Source: an uncultured Microbacteriaceae bacterium (GTDB taxonomy: Bacteria > Actinomycetota > Actinomycetes > Actinomycetales > Microbacteriaceae). From it: DNA of 64,000 nucleotides. This document shows, in pieces, positions 1 to 9,105 of this stretch. Numbering within the stretch: the stretch's first letter is position 1; every line of letters starts with the position of its first letter. Both the position numbers and the translations under genes were made by a program. The notes beneath the pieces were generated by a model. The model was not told the DNA's origin. It saw only the letters and a program-made list of their open reading frames with translations, and did no database searches. The stretch covers positions 62,001 to 126,000 of the forward strand of contig CANKXX010000005.1 of NCBI GenBank assembly GCA_947487835.1, read 5' to 3'.

Positions 1-300
1 GATCTCGCAGAACGTGATGGGCGTCTTCAGGCGCGGGTCGACGGGCACGTAGCGGTTGTCGACGCCGAGCCGGTCGAGCTCGCGGAGGAGGTAGCGGCCG
101 AAGGGGTCGTCCCCCACCCGCGCGATGAGGGCGGAGCGGCGGCCGTAGCGGGCGGCGGCGACCGAGACGTTGGCCGCGCTGCCGCCGAGGTACTTGCCGA
201 AGGTCTCGACGTCCTCGAGGCCGACGCCGTCCTGCAGGGGGTAGATGTCGACGCCGAGCCGGCCGATCGCCAGGACGTCGAAGGGGGAAGAGGCAGTCAT
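1..300 (-). CDS. iolC: 5-dehydro-2-deoxygluconokinase, N-terminal part (PfkB family)
   Basis: This is the first 100 codons of a PfkB-family sugar kinase; the 3' end lies outside the window. The protein starts with a strand-turn segment (residues 7-17, reading [11 protein letters not shown]), then [27 protein letters not shown] and [11 protein letters not shown]. The GGSxxNVxxAxxRxG signature is the PfkB substrate-binding region. The DVYPLQ-like segment and the late TPITFCEI are typical of IolC, which phosphorylates 5-dehydro-2-deoxygluconate in myo-inositol breakdown. The ATG at 298-300 is the natural start because the family begins this way. The gene is divergent from the AAA+ gene at 526, and an IolR-like site lies about 50 bp upstream. 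A related ribokinase or fructokinase is possible but less likely. Confidence 0.8.
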   Translation of the reverse strand, partial: MTASSPFDVLAIGRLGVDIYPLQDGVGLEDVETFGKYLGGSAANVSVAAARYGRRSALIARVGDDPFGRYLLRELDRLGVDNRYVPVDPRLKTPITFCEI

Positions 301-348
301 ACTCCGCTGTACAACTCTCTGCGGCAGGAACGCCGCGTCGGTGGTCTT

Positions 349-358
349 TGTCCTAACA
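349..358. promoter_or_regulatory. Putative IolR-type operator upstream of iolC
   Basis: The decamer TGTCCTAACA fits the consensus KGWCHTRACA, which from memory is the reported binding site of the GntR-type inositol repressor IolR of Corynebacterium. It lies about 50 bp upstream of the iolC start, in a short AT-rich patch that would suit a promoter. This is a motif match only; one decamer can occur by chance. Confidence 0.4.
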
Positions 359-458
359 ATAACACAAGGGCCACTCGGCGCAACAAGCCCCAGACGCGGG
401 CGCGGCGACGGACCCCGGCGACGAGGGCTGAGCCCCGACACCCTCACGCCGCGGGCCG

Positions 459-486
459 GTCCCCCTCCCCGCACGGGGAGGGGGAC
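459..486. repeat. Perfect 12-bp hairpin in the divergent intergenic region
   Basis: Twelve bases (GTCCCCCTCCCC) are followed by a GCAC loop and the exact reverse complement. The hairpin ends 40 nt before the AAA+ start at 526, so it may fold in that gene's 5' leader. No T-tract follows, so it is not a classic terminator. Confidence 0.5.
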
Positions 487-525
487 TACCGTGGACACTT
501 CCGAACCACCGCCCCAGGAGCTCCC

Positions 526-1548
526 ATGGCTGCCAGCCGCAATCCGCTCGACGACCTGCGCGAGACCATCAGCCATCTGGCCGAGCAGTTGAAGCTGCCC
601 GGGTCGGAGCGCGTGGACGACCTCGTGGGCGACCTCTTCGGCGGTCGCCCCGGCCCCGCCCGGCCGCTCGCGGAGGTGCAGGCCGAGCTCGACGCGCTGG
701 TCGGCCTGGACACGGTCAAGGAGCAGGTCCGCGCGCTCGTCGCGATGCTGCAGGTGCAGGCCAGGCGCAAGGCGCACGGCCTGCCCGAGGTCGCCACCTC
801 GCAGCACCTCGTGTTCCTGGGCAACCCGGGCACCGGCAAGACGACCGTCGCGCGGCTCCTCGCCGAGATGTACCGCGCCGTCGGGCTGCTGCAGAAGGGC
901 CACCTGGTCGAGGTCGACCGATCGGGCCTGGTCGGGCAGTACGTCGGCGCGACCGCGCTCAAAACCGACCGCGTGATCCGGAAGGCGCTCGACGGCGTCC
1001 TGTTCATCGACGAGGCGTACGCGCTCAACCCCGAGGACGGCCGGATGGACTTCGGTCCGGAGGCGATCGAGGTCCTGCTGAAGCGCATGGAGGATCACCG
1101 CCACCGCCTCGTGGTGATCGTGGCCGGCTACCCGCGGCTGATGGAGGCGTTCCTGCTCTCCAACCCGGGTCTGCGGTCCCGGTTCGCCCGCGAGATCACC
1201 TTCCCCGACTACTCGGTCGACGCGCTCGAGGCGATCTTCAACCAGATGGTCGCCCAGCACCAGTACACACTGCAGCCCGGGGCCGAGCAGACGCTGCGCC
1301 GCATCCTCAGCGGGCTCCACGCCGGCGAGGACTCGGGCAACGCCCGCTTCGCCCGGACCCTGTTCGAGCAGTCACTCAATCGCCAGGCGCTGCGGCTGTC
1401 GCTGGACGAGCACCGCAGCCTCGACGCGCTCGACCGCGACGACGTGATGACGCTGACCGGCGACGATCTCCTCGAGGCCGCACGCGCCCTCGGCGAGGGA
1501 CCCAAGCCCGACGCCGAGCCCTCGCGCTGGTGGCGCTGGCTGAGCTGA
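526..1548 (+). CDS. AAA+ ATPase, CbxX/CfqX (CbbX/EccA/SpoVK-like) family
   Basis: This 340-aa protein has one AAA+ module. Walker A (GNPGTGKTT) lies near residues 102-110, Walker B ([10 protein letters not shown]) near 157-166, and an arginine-rich sensor segment ([15 protein letters not shown]) near 215. The 60 residues before the module are helical and end in [21 protein letters not shown], the usual lead-in of the CbxX family. Members remodel Rubisco (CbbX) or assist type VII secretion (EccA), but no Rubisco or ESX gene is nearby, so the client is unknown. The ATG is preceded by AGGAG at good spacing. The C-terminal lid helix is complete, so the gene looks intact. Confidence 0.85.
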   Translation: MAASRNPLDDLRETISHLAEQLKLPGSERVDDLVGDLFGGRPGPARPLAEVQAELDALVGLDTVKEQVRALVAMLQVQARRKAHGLPEVATSQHLVFLGNPGTGKTTVARLLAEMYRAVGLLQKGHLVEVDRSGLVGQYVGATALKTDRVIRKALDGVLFIDEAYALNPEDGRMDFGPEAIEVLLKRMEDHRHRLVVIVAGYPRLMEAFLLSNPGLRSRFAREITFPDYSVDALEAIFNQMVAQHQYTLQPGAEQTLRRILSGLHAGEDSGNARFARTLFEQSLNRQALRLSLDEHRSLDALDRDDVMTLTGDDLLEAARALGEGPKPDAEPSRWWRWLS

Positions 1549-1783
1549 GCGCCACGCGAGGAGAATCACGGCCGCGGGCGAAAGTCAAGCCCTGCTGTGC
1601 GCGAGACCACACGCCCTAGGGTGAGTTTCACAACCCGGGGGATTCTTTTACTTGCGTCAGCCGCATCCGCGCACCTCCGGACGCCCCGCCAGCACCGCGC
1701 CCGCCGCCTCGCCCCTAGCGAGGAACGCCTCCCACTTCTTCCCGAGGATCGCATCCTCCCCCTCACACGGAGACTCTGACCCC

Positions 1784-1984
1784 TTGGCTCTCACCCGCCC
1801 GTTCTTCGGCCGTGACCACCGACCGGCCCCGCGCATCGGCGCACGCCTGCGACGCACGCCCGAGACCCTGCCGCCCGCGGAGGCCCTGACGTGCCCGCGG
1901 TGCACCATCGCCCTGTCCGTCGCCGGCCCGAGCGACCGGCCCTACTGGGTCTGCCCGCTCTGCGAGGGCGTCAGGACCCGCTGA
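1784..1984 (+). CDS. Small zinc-ribbon protein (hypothetical)
   Basis: A 66-codon reading frame begins with TTG at 1784, with GGAG about 11 nt upstream. The N-terminal half is basic and proline/arginine-rich. The C-terminal half carries two CPxC knuckles (CPRC and CPLC) about 20 residues apart, with a short hydrophobic turn between them, as in zinc-ribbon or rubredoxin-like folds. It ends six residues after the second knuckle. No family is recognised. The four correctly spaced cysteines are the main reason to call it a gene; a start further upstream at 1652 is possible but gives an unlikely arginine-rich extension. Confidence 0.45.
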   Translation: MALTRPFFGRDHRPAPRIGARLRRTPETLPPAEALTCPRCTIALSVAGPSDRPYWVCPLCEGVRTR

Positions 1985-2403
1985 CGACGCGGCGCGCCCG
2001 CTCGGCATCGAGCGTGGCGGGCGGGAAGTGTGGGTGCTGATCACGGTACCCCCCGGTACCCATCAGCCCTCCGGAGACCCGGAGGTGGTTGAGCGCCGAG
2101 ACCGTTGCTCCCCCTGCGAGCGTTCCCCCGAGCGCCTGCATCTCCGACGATAGGCGAACTCGTCAGCGCCGCACAGTCGGCGCTTACGGGGACAACCGCG
2201 ACGCGTTCCCGCCCGGCACCGCTGCCGACCGTCCCGTGACGCACTCGCGTGCTTCGGACGCGTTCTCCCGATTCCTCGGCGCCGCGGGATGGCGCGGCGC
2301 GGGCGCCGAGGGCACGGGACGGCGGCGGAGGGGAAGAATGAGGAGCGTTCTCCTGCGCCTTCCGCGACGGCGGACACCTTCCCCCGCATTGGAGCACCGA
2401 ACC
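1985..2403. other. 419-nt stretch without a recognised gene
   Basis: It separates the small zinc-ribbon gene from the acyl-CoA synthetase. I see a short KpnI-type palindromic pair (GGTACC...GGTACC at about 2045-2060) and several GC-rich hairpins, but no coding frame with convincing composition and no recognisable riboswitch. It may hold the synthetase promoter and a long leader. Confidence 0.4.
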
Positions 2404-4083
2404 ATGAACCCCACCGGGAATCTTCGCGCCGCCCGCGACACCCTGCTGCAGCACCGCACCGACGCGGCCGCCGCCGCCGAGGCGTTCCGCTGGCCGGACG
2501 TCGGCCCGCACTTCAACTGGGCCGTCGACTGGTTCGACGAGATCGCGATCGGCAACGAGAGGACCGCCCTCTGGATCGTCGAGGAGGACGGCGCGGAGAC
2601 CACGGTGTCCTTCGACCGCATGCGCTGGCGCTCGGACGAGGTCGCCGCCTGGCTGCACGCGGCCGGCGTCGAGCAGGGCGACCACGTGATGCTCATGCTC
2701 GGCAACCGCGTCGAGCTGTGGGAGTCGATGCTCGCCGTCATGAAGCTCGGCGCGGTCATCCTGCCCACCACCACCCTCCTGTCGCCGTCCGACCTCGCCG
2801 ACCGGCTCGACCGCGGCCGGGTGGCGCACGTGATCGCGGACGTCACCGAGACGGCGAAATTCGAGGGCCTCCCGGGCGACTTCGGCCGCATCGTCGTGGG
2901 CGGGCACGTCGACGGCTGGCTCGACTACGACGACTCGCTCGAGGCGACGGGCATCAGCCCGACCGTGGTCGTCGACAGCACCGACCCCTGCCTCATCTAC
3001 TTCACCTCCGGCACGACGTCGAAGCCGAAGATGGTCGTGCACACGCACGAGTCCTACCCGGTGGGCCACCTGAGCACGATGTACTGGCTCGGGGTCCGCC
3101 CCGGCGACGTTCACATGGCGATCAGCTCCCCCGGCTGGGGCAAGCACGCCTGGAGCTGCTTCTTCGCTCCGTGGAACGCGGAGGCGACCGTGTTCGTCTA
3201 CAACTACTCCCGCTTCTCCCCCACGGCGCTGCGGCACCAGCTCGACCGCGCGCGGGTGACCACGTTCTGCGCGCCGCCGACGGTGTGGCGGATGCTGATC
3301 CAGTCCGACCTCGGCGCGAAGCCGCGCGCGCTGACCGAGATCCTCTCGGCCGGCGAGCCGCTGAACCCCGAGGTCATCGGGACGGTCGAGCGCGACTGGG
3401 GCCTCACCATCCGCGACGGGTACGGGCAGACCGAGACCACCGCGATCATCGCCAACCCGCCCGGCGGCACCGTCGTGCCCGGGGCGATGGGCCGGCCGCT
3501 CCCGGGGGTCGCGATCGCCATCGTCGACCCGGTCACGGGCGAACCCGCCTCGTCCGGCGAGATCTGCCTCGACCTCTCGGTGGAGCCCGTGAACCTGATG
3601 TCGGGCTACCTCGGTGACGAGGAGCGCACCGACCGCGCCCGGGCCGACGGCTACTTCCACACGGGTGACGTCGCGGTGCGCGCCGACGACGGCACGATCA
3701 CCTTCGTCGGTCGCACGGACGACGTCTTCAAGTCCTCCGACTTCAAGATCTCGCCGTTCGAGGTCGAGAGCGTGCTGCTGCAGCATCCCGCGGTCGCCGA
3801 GTCGGCCGTCGTGCCGGCGCCGGACGCGACACGGCACAACATCGTCAAGGCCTACGTGACGCTCGCCGAGGGCTGGGAGCCGACCGCGGAGACCGCGGCC
3901 GCCATCTTCGACCACACCCGGTCGCTGCTCTCCGCCTTCGAGCGGGTGCGCCGCATCGAGTTCTTCCCGCTGCCGAAGACGATCTCGGGCAAGATCCGCC
4001 GCGTCGAGCTGCGCGAGCGCGAGGAGGAGGCGTACCGCCGGAGCGAGGAGATCCCGACGGAGTGGCGGAGCGACCGGCTGTAG
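2404..4083 (+). CDS. Acyl-CoA synthetase / AMP-dependent ligase (benzoate- or medium-chain acyl-CoA ligase-like)
   Basis: This 559-aa member of the ANL superfamily activates a carboxylic acid as acyl-AMP and transfers it to CoA. The phosphate-binding loop (YFTSGTTSKPKM) lies near residue 200, the adenine-contact motif (DGYGQTETT) near 338, the hinge region (YFHTGDVAVRADDGTITFVG) near 417 and the C-terminal catalytic lysine motif (KTISGKIRR) near 530. Length and motif order match medium-chain/benzoate-CoA ligases. The acid cannot be told from sequence alone. ATG 2404 has GGAG about 9 nt upstream and fits the family N-terminus. The gene stands alone; the next gene is a secreted nuclease with its own signal peptide. 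Confidence 0.85.
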   Translation: MNPTGNLRAARDTLLQHRTDAAAAAEAFRWPDVGPHFNWAVDWFDEIAIGNERTALWIVEEDGAETTVSFDRMRWRSDEVAAWLHAAGVEQGDHVMLMLGNRVELWESMLAVMKLGAVILPTTTLLSPSDLADRLDRGRVAHVIADVTETAKFEGLPGDFGRIVVGGHVDGWLDYDDSLEATGISPTVVVDSTDPCLIYFTSGTTSKPKMVVHTHESYPVGHLSTMYWLGVRPGDVHMAISSPGWGKHAWSCFFAPWNAEATVFVYNYSRFSPTALRHQLDRARVTTFCAPPTVWRMLIQSDLGAKPRALTEILSAGEPLNPEVIGTVERDWGLTIRDGYGQTETTAIIANPPGGTVVPGAMGRPLPGVAIAIVDPVTGEPASSGEICLDLSVEPVNLMSGYLGDEERTDRARADGYFHTGDVAVRADDGTITFVGRTDDVFKSSDFKISPFEVESVLLQHPAVAESAVVPAPDATRHNIVKAYVTLAEGWEPTAETAAAIFDHTRSLLSAFERVRRIEFFPLPKTISGKIRRVELREREEEAYRRSEEIPTEWRSDRL

Positions 4084-4217
4084 CCGGCACGAGGGGCGCC
4101 GGCCGGGGCGGAATCGGGATCGGACCGGGGGCGGCCCAGTCCACCCGCGCGACACATGGCGTTAACGGAGCCTGCCTACGGTGGGAGCACCGTCCACACC
4201 CACGAAGAAGGATGCCT

Positions 4218-6848
4218 GTGCTGCACTCTGTCTCTCCCCCCTTCCGCTCCCGGCGCGGCGCCGTCGCCTGCGTCGCCGCGGCGTCACTCGCCCTGGCCGC
4301 CATTCCGGCGTCCGCCGCACTGGCGGCACCGCCGACCGGCCCGTTCATCTCCGAGCTGCACTACGACAACGCCGGCGCGGACATCGGCGAGTTCGTGGAG
4401 GTGCAGATCCCCGCGGGAGGCACCTCGGCCGGGCTGTCGATCGTGCTCTACAACGGCACCAACGGCACCGTCTACGACACGGACGCCCTGCCCCTCGTCA
4501 CGGCTCCGGCCGACGCTCCCGCCGTCGCGGTCGTCGAATACGCGGGGACGCTGCAGAACGGCTCCCCCGACGGTGTCGCGCTGGTCGGCCCCGGCGGCAC
4601 GGTGATCGAGTTCCTCTCCTACGAGGGCACCCTCACGGCGACCTCCGGCGCCGCGGCCGGCCGCAGCAGCACCGACATCGGCGTGTCCGAGGCCGGCACC
4701 GATCCCGTCGGCCAGTCCCTCTCACATAGTTACAACGCGGCCGCCGACGCCCTCGTCTGGAGCGGCCCGGCTGCCGCCACGCGCGGCGCCGTGAATCAGA
4801 GCGTCGTCGTTCCCGCGGACCCCGACCCGGTCGCGGTCTGCGACGTCCCGGTGACCCACGAGATCGGCGCCGTCCAGGGCACCGCGGCCGCGACCCCGCT
4901 CGCCGGCCGGCAGGTCACCGTGCGCGGCATCGTGGTCGGCGACACCCCCGGTCTCGACGGCTTCTCCCTCCAGGACCCCGACGGCGACGGATCCGCCGCG
5001 ACCTCCGACGGCATCTTCGTCTTCAGCGACGTCGCCGTCGACCTCGGCGACTCGGTCGCCGTGTCCGGCGAGGCCCAGGAGTACTTCGGACAGACCCAGA
5101 TCAGCTCGCGCTCGAGTGTCGAGGTCTGCGCCGACGGCAGCTCCGCGGATCTCCCCGCGGCCGCCCCGCTCGACCTCCCCGCCGACGACGCGGCCCGCGA
5201 GTCCCTCGAGGGCATGCTCGTCAGCCCGGTCGACGACCTGACGGTGAGCGAGGTCTTCGACCTCACCAGCTACGGCGAGCTGACGCTCTCCGAGGGCGGC
5301 GTGCTCGTGCAGCCGACCGAGCTCGCCCGCCCGGGCGCCGAGGCCGACGCCATCGCCGCGGCGAACGTCGCCCGGCGCATCGTGCTCGACGACGCCCTCA
5401 GCAGCCGCGTGACCACGACGACCCGCCCGTACCTCTCGCCCGCCACCCCGGTGCGCGTGGGTGACGTGCTGGACTTCACCGAGCCGACCGTGCTCGGCTA
5501 CGGCTTCGACCAGTGGCGCCTGCAGCCCGCGGACGGCACGGCCGACGGCGTCTTCGCCGCGCAGAACACCCGGACCGCGACCCCGGACGAGGTGGGCGGC
5601 GACCTGAAGATCGGTGCGTTCAACGTGCTGAACTACTTCGTCACCCTCACGGGCTCCGACGCGCGGGGCGCGACGACCCCTGCCGCGTTCGAGCGCCAGG
5701 CCGGGAAGATCGTCCCCGCGATCGAGGCGCTGGACGCCGACGTCGTGACCCTGATGGAGATCGAGGACACCGACTCCACCGGCTACGCGCCGGGCAACGC
5801 CGACGTGGCGCTCGCGGACCTCGTCCGCCGGCTGAACGCGGCGGCCGGCTACGACAAGTGGAGCTACGTGCCGCTGCCGCAGGAGCTGTACGCGGTCGAC
5901 CGCGACGTCATCCGCAACGCGATCATCTACCAGAACGACGTCGAGCAGCCGGTGGGCGACTCCGTCGCCCTCCTGGACGAGACCGTCTGGTACAACGCCC
6001 GTGAGCCCCTCGCGCAGAGCTTCGTCAAGGACGGCGACCTCGTCACCGTCGTGGCGAACCACTTCAAGTCGAAGAGCGCGGGAGCGGCCACGGGCGACAA
6101 CGTCGACTCCGGTGACGGCCAGGGCGCCTGGAACGGCGACCGCGTGCGCCAGGCGGAGTCGCTCGCCGGCTTCATCGGCACCCTCCGCGAGACGACGGGT
6201 GACCCCGATGTCGTCGCGCTGGGCGACTTCAACGCCTACACGCAGGAGGACCCGATCGACGCGCTCCGCAGTGCGGGCCTCGTCGACCTCGGCACCGCAT
6301 TCGACGAGGGCCGGTACAGCTACGTGTTCGACGAGAAGTCGGGCTCGCTCGACCACGCGCTCGCCACGGCGGAGCTGACCGCGAAGGTCACCGACCTCAC
6401 GCACTGGAACATCAACGCGGTCGAGTCGTTCGCCTACCAGTACACGGGCGACCCCGCCCTGTACGCCCCCAACCCCTACCGCTCCAGCGACCACGACCCG
6501 CTCGTCTTCGGCGTCGACCTCGACGAGCGCTGCAACGGCCTCGTGCCGACGATCGTCGGCACCGCGGGCAACGACGTGCTCACCGGCACGAGCGGGAACG
6601 ACGTCATCATGGGCCTCGGCGGCAACGACACGATCGTCGGCGGCAACGGCGACGATGTGATCTGCGGCGGGGCCGGCGACGACCGCATCACCGGGTCGAA
6701 CGGCGCGGACACGCTCCTCGGCGGCTTCGGGAACGACGTCCTCGACGGCGGCAACGGCGACGACCGCCTGGTCGGCGGCCCGGGCGAGGACCGTCTGGTC
6801 CAGGGCAAGGGCGCGGGATCCGAGCAGCAGGAGGGCGCGGAGTCCTGA
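4218..6848 (+). CDS. Secreted ExeM/NucH-type endonuclease with LTD domain and RTX repeats
   Basis: An exported nuclease of about 876 aa. A signal peptide (basic start, then VACVAAASLALAAIPASA) is followed by a lamin-tail-like domain (PFISELHYDNAG onward), an OB-fold-like segment near residues 210-360, and an endonuclease/exonuclease/phosphatase catalytic domain. Its landmarks are IGAFNVLNYF near 465, LMEIEDTD near 511, VVANHFKSKS near 611, ALGDFNAY near 667 and SDHDPL near 756. The tail (about 777-860) carries GGxGxD nonapeptides that bind calcium, such as GLGGNDTIVGGNGDDVI. GTG 4218 is preferred over ATG 4212 because AAGAAGG abuts the ATG but lies 6 nt from the GTG. Likely role: breakdown of extracellular DNA for phosphate, or biofilm remodelling. 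It has no sortase motif. Confidence 0.85.
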   Translation: MLHSVSPPFRSRRGAVACVAAASLALAAIPASAALAAPPTGPFISELHYDNAGADIGEFVEVQIPAGGTSAGLSIVLYNGTNGTVYDTDALPLVTAPADAPAVAVVEYAGTLQNGSPDGVALVGPGGTVIEFLSYEGTLTATSGAAAGRSSTDIGVSEAGTDPVGQSLSHSYNAAADALVWSGPAAATRGAVNQSVVVPADPDPVAVCDVPVTHEIGAVQGTAAATPLAGRQVTVRGIVVGDTPGLDGFSLQDPDGDGSAATSDGIFVFSDVAVDLGDSVAVSGEAQEYFGQTQISSRSSVEVCADGSSADLPAAAPLDLPADDAARESLEGMLVSPVDDLTVSEVFDLTSYGELTLSEGGVLVQPTELARPGAEADAIAAANVARRIVLDDALSSRVTTTTRPYLSPATPVRVGDVLDFTEPTVLGYGFDQWRLQPADGTADGVFAAQNTRTATPDEVGGDLKIGAFNVLNYFVTLTGSDARGATTPAAFERQAGKIVPAIEALDADVVTLMEIEDTDSTGYAPGNADVALADLVRRLNAAAGYDKWSYVPLPQELYAVDRDVIRNAIIYQNDVEQPVGDSVALLDETVWYNAREPLAQSFVKDGDLVTVVANHFKSKSAGAATGDNVDSGDGQGAWNGDRVRQAESLAGFIGTLRETTGDPDVVALGDFNAYTQEDPIDALRSAGLVDLGTAFDEGRYSYVFDEKSGSLDHALATAELTAKVTDLTHWNINAVESFAYQYTGDPALYAPNPYRSSDHDPLVFGVDLDERCNGLVPTIVGTAGNDVLTGTSGNDVIMGLGGNDTIVGGNGDDVICGGAGDDRITGSNGADTLLGGFGNDVLDGGNGDDRLVGGPGEDRLVQGKGAGSEQQEGAES

Positions 6849-6870
6849 TCTCCTGAGCGGCCCGACTGAC

Positions 6871-6912
6871 GAGGGCCCTTCTCTCCACGATCCCGTGGGG
6901 AGAAGGGTCCTC
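6871..6912. terminator. Bidirectional hairpin terminator
   Basis: A stem of about 18 bp with two mismatches (GAGGGCCCTTCTCTCCAC against GTGGGGAGAAGGGTCCTC) encloses a 6-nt loop. It lies between the convergent nuclease and glutaminase genes and would serve both. Confidence 0.75.
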
Positions 6913-6952
6913 CGTCATTGCGGGCCGCGCGCCGGCCCCCGTCAACCCTCGG

Positions 6953-7894
6953 TCAGGAGCGCGAGGTGGAGAGCACGTGCAGGTCGAGCTCGTCGCTCAG
7001 CACCTCCGCGCCCACGGCGCCGCGCGCGCTCGTGCCCTGGGCGTCGAGCTGGGGGCTGTGCACGGCCGCGCCGAGCAGCAGCGGCGCCGACAGCACGATC
7101 GCGCCCGACACGCTCGACTTGGCGGGCACCCCGACCCGGCGGAACCACGTCCCGGACCCGTCGTAGACCCCGCAGGTGGCCATCACCGACATGACGTCGC
7201 GCGCGATGTCGGCGCTGACGACGCGGCGACCCGTCAGCGGGTTGACGCCGCCGAAGGCGAGGGTCGCTCCCATCACGGCGAGCTGCTCGGTCGTCACGAG
7301 TACCGCGCAGCTCCTCGCGTACCCGGCGACCGCGTCGTCGACGGGGATCTGCAGCGTGCCCTCCGAGCGCATCAGGTGCGCCAGGGCGTGGTTGCGGTCG
7401 CCGTGCTTCTGCTCCGACTCCACCACGGCGTCATCGATCCGCAGGTCCTGGCCCGCGAACAGGCCGAGCCCGTCGACGATGCGCTGCGTGCGCTCCTCGA
7501 CGGAGGATCCGCGCACGAAGCTCGCGGTGAGGAGCGCCCCGGCATTGACCATGGGGTTGGGCGCCCGGCCGGATCCGCTCTCGAGCCGGATGGCGTCGAA
7601 CGCCTCGCCGGTCGGCTCGATGCCGACGGCGTCGTGCACGCGGTCGGCATCGTCGGCGAGCGCCAGCGCGTAGACGAACGGCTTCACGGCCGATTGGATC
7701 GAGTACTCCACGTCGGTGTCCGCCGAGGACAGCACCCGGCCGTCGCGCAGCGCGAGCGCGATGCCGCAGACGCCCGGGTCCGCGTCGGCGAGCTCGGGGA
7801 TGCTGTCGTTCACCTTCCCCTCGTCGATCTCGAGCAGGCGAAGGCGCAGGGCATCGAGGTCGAGTCGGGAGGCGGCGTCGGCGATGGGGGTCAT
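6953..7894 (-). CDS. glsA: Glutaminase A
   Basis: This 313-aa cytosolic enzyme hydrolyses L-glutamine to glutamate and ammonia. The serine-dependent beta-lactamase-like fold is marked by the SxxK motif (IQSAVKPF, Ser68/Lys71). It is followed by GRAPNPMVNAGAL near 115, the segment with NHALAHLM near 170, and a late GTWFRRVGVPAKSSVSG segment. The N-terminal GKVNDSIPELADADP matches the GlsA opening. Family members are about 305-330 aa, so it is full length. The gene is single, convergent with the nuclease and divergent from the small kinase at 8001. Confidence 0.9.
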   Translation of the reverse strand: MTPIADAASRLDLDALRLRLLEIDEGKVNDSIPELADADPGVCGIALALRDGRVLSSADTDVEYSIQSAVKPFVYALALADDADRVHDAVGIEPTGEAFDAIRLESGSGRAPNPMVNAGALLTASFVRGSSVEERTQRIVDGLGLFAGQDLRIDDAVVESEQKHGDRNHALAHLMRSEGTLQIPVDDAVAGYARSCAVLVTTEQLAVMGATLAFGGVNPLTGRRVVSADIARDVMSVMATCGVYDGSGTWFRRVGVPAKSSVSGAIVLSAPLLLGAAVHSPQLDAQGTSARGAVGAEVLSDELDLHVLSTSRS

Positions 7895-8000
7895 GGAGCA
7901 AGCCTTTCAGAACGCGTCCCCGCGAGCGGGCGGCCGCCGCTCCCGCCGCCGTCGGGGCCTCACCCTGGTCGTGCCGAGCGCCCGTGCGTATCCTCGACCG

Positions 8001-8501
8001 ATGGGCGTGCGGAACTACCTGATCGAGGGCCTCTCCGGCACCGGCAAGACCTCGGTCGCCGAGGAGTTGCAGCTCCGCGGCTTCCACGTGGTGCACGGCG
8101 ACCGTGAGCTGGCCTACCAGGGCGATCCGGTGACGGGCGAGCCGCTCGACACCCACCTGCACGAGAACCACATCTGGCCCGTCGAAAGGGTGTGCGCCCT
8201 GTGCGCGGACCGGAGCACGGCGGAGACGTTCTTCTGCGGCGGCTCCCGCAACGTCGCGGTGTTCCTCGACCTGTTCGACGCGGTCTTCGTGCTCGAGGTG
8301 GACCTGGACACCCTGCAGCGGCGACTCGACGCCCGGCCCGACGAGGAGTGGGGCGGCGGGCGGCCGACCGAGCGCGAGCGCATCGTGCGCTGGCACCGGA
8401 ACGGGGAGGACGTTCCACCGAACGGCATCCCCATCGACTCCACCGCGCCGATCGGCGAGGTCGTCGACGAGATCCTCCGCCACCTGCAGCGGATCGGATG
8501 A
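8001..8501 (+). CDS. Small P-loop nucleoside-kinase-like protein
   Basis: This 166-aa protein starts with a beta strand and Walker A (IEGLSGTGKTSVAEEL, residues 8-23), followed by GFHVVHGDREL in the position of the DR or acceptor motif. A cysteine pair (CALCADRS) near residue 66 and a FFCGGSRN segment follow. The C-terminal half has the LID-like RRLDARPDEEWGGGR. The layout resembles small AAA/adenylate-kinase-like proteins annotated as nucleoside kinases in actinobacteria. The substrate is unknown. ATG 8001 is the first codon giving the expected short N-terminus. Confidence 0.65.
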   Translation: MGVRNYLIEGLSGTGKTSVAEELQLRGFHVVHGDRELAYQGDPVTGEPLDTHLHENHIWPVERVCALCADRSTAETFFCGGSRNVAVFLDLFDAVFVLEVDLDTLQRRLDARPDEEWGGGRPTERERIVRWHRNGEDVPPNGIPIDSTAPIGEVVDEILRHLQRIG

Positions 8502-8541
8502 GTCGCCTGTCCTCCTCCTGAGGAACCCCCGCGAAGAACCG

Positions 8542-8555
8542 ACCGACCGGTCGGT
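8542..8555. promoter_or_regulatory. Palindromic TetR-family operator
   Basis: A perfect 14-bp palindrome (ACCGACCGGTCGGT) ends 19 nt before the start codon of the TetR gene at 8575, where a -35/-10 pair would fall. It is the type of site bound by many autoregulating TetR proteins. A TACGCT hexamer just downstream could be the -10. Confidence 0.65.
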
Positions 8556-8574
8556 TTGCTCCTACGCTGGGGGC

Positions 8575-9105
8575 ATGGATCGCCGTTCCCTCATCCTCGA
8601 CGCCGCCCGCCGCCTCACCCTCGAGCGCGGCGTCGTGCCCTCCCTGAACGACGTCGCGGCCACGGCCGGGGTCTCCAAGGGCGGGCTGGTCCACCATTTC
8701 CCGTCCCGCGCGGCGCTGGTGCAGGGACTCGCCGTTGCCGCCCTCGAGGAGGTCGACGCCGCGATGGTCACCGCCGCCGCGGAGGGCCGGGCCGCCGAAG
8801 CGTGGGTGCGGCTCTCGGTACCGACCGGGGACGACGTGCCCCTCTTCCGCGCTATGGCGATCGCCCATCGTGCGGTCGAGGCTCCGGGCGACGACGTCGC
8901 GACCGCGGCGCAGGAGGCCATCGCGCGGTGGGAGGGGATGATCCAGCACGAGACCGGCGACACCGTCCGCGCGCGCGTGATCCGCCTCGTCGGCGACGGG
9001 CTGGCCGCGAACGTGATCGCCGGGATCGAGCCCGCCCCGACGGCGGAGCACCTCGACGCGCTCCTTGCCGTGCTGCTTCCCGGTCCCGACGGAACGCCGC
9101 GATGA
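8575..9105 (+). CDS. TetR/AcrR-family transcriptional repressor
   Basis: A 176-aa regulator. The N-terminal helix-turn-helix occupies residues 5-50, with recognition helix VSKGGLVHHFPSR. The C-terminal ligand domain is alanine-rich and resembles the TetR_C_33-type group (LVHHFPSRAALVQGL, then four to five helices). It overlaps the following membrane-protein gene by 4 nt (ATGA), so the two are translated together, and the palindrome just upstream suggests autorepression. The natural inducer is unknown; it is probably a substrate of the coupled membrane protein. Confidence 0.85.
   Translation: MDRRSLILDAARRLTLERGVVPSLNDVAATAGVSKGGLVHHFPSRAALVQGLAVAALEEVDAAMVTAAAEGRAAEAWVRLSVPTGDDVPLFRAMAIAHRAVEAPGDDVATAAQEAIARWEGMIQHETGDTVRARVIRLVGDGLAANVIAGIEPAPTAEHLDALLAVLLPGPDGTPR

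Noticed and set aside
2041-4155. Long minus-strand open frame of about 700 codons opposite the acyl-CoA synthetase
   Set aside because: High G+C keeps the opposite strand open. The product is Arg/Asp/Gly-rich with no domain, while the plus strand carries all ANL-family motifs.
4722-6494. 590-codon minus-strand frame opposite the nuclease gene
   Set aside because: Composition is Val/Arg/Gly/Asp low complexity with no fold; it is the shadow of the RTX nuclease.
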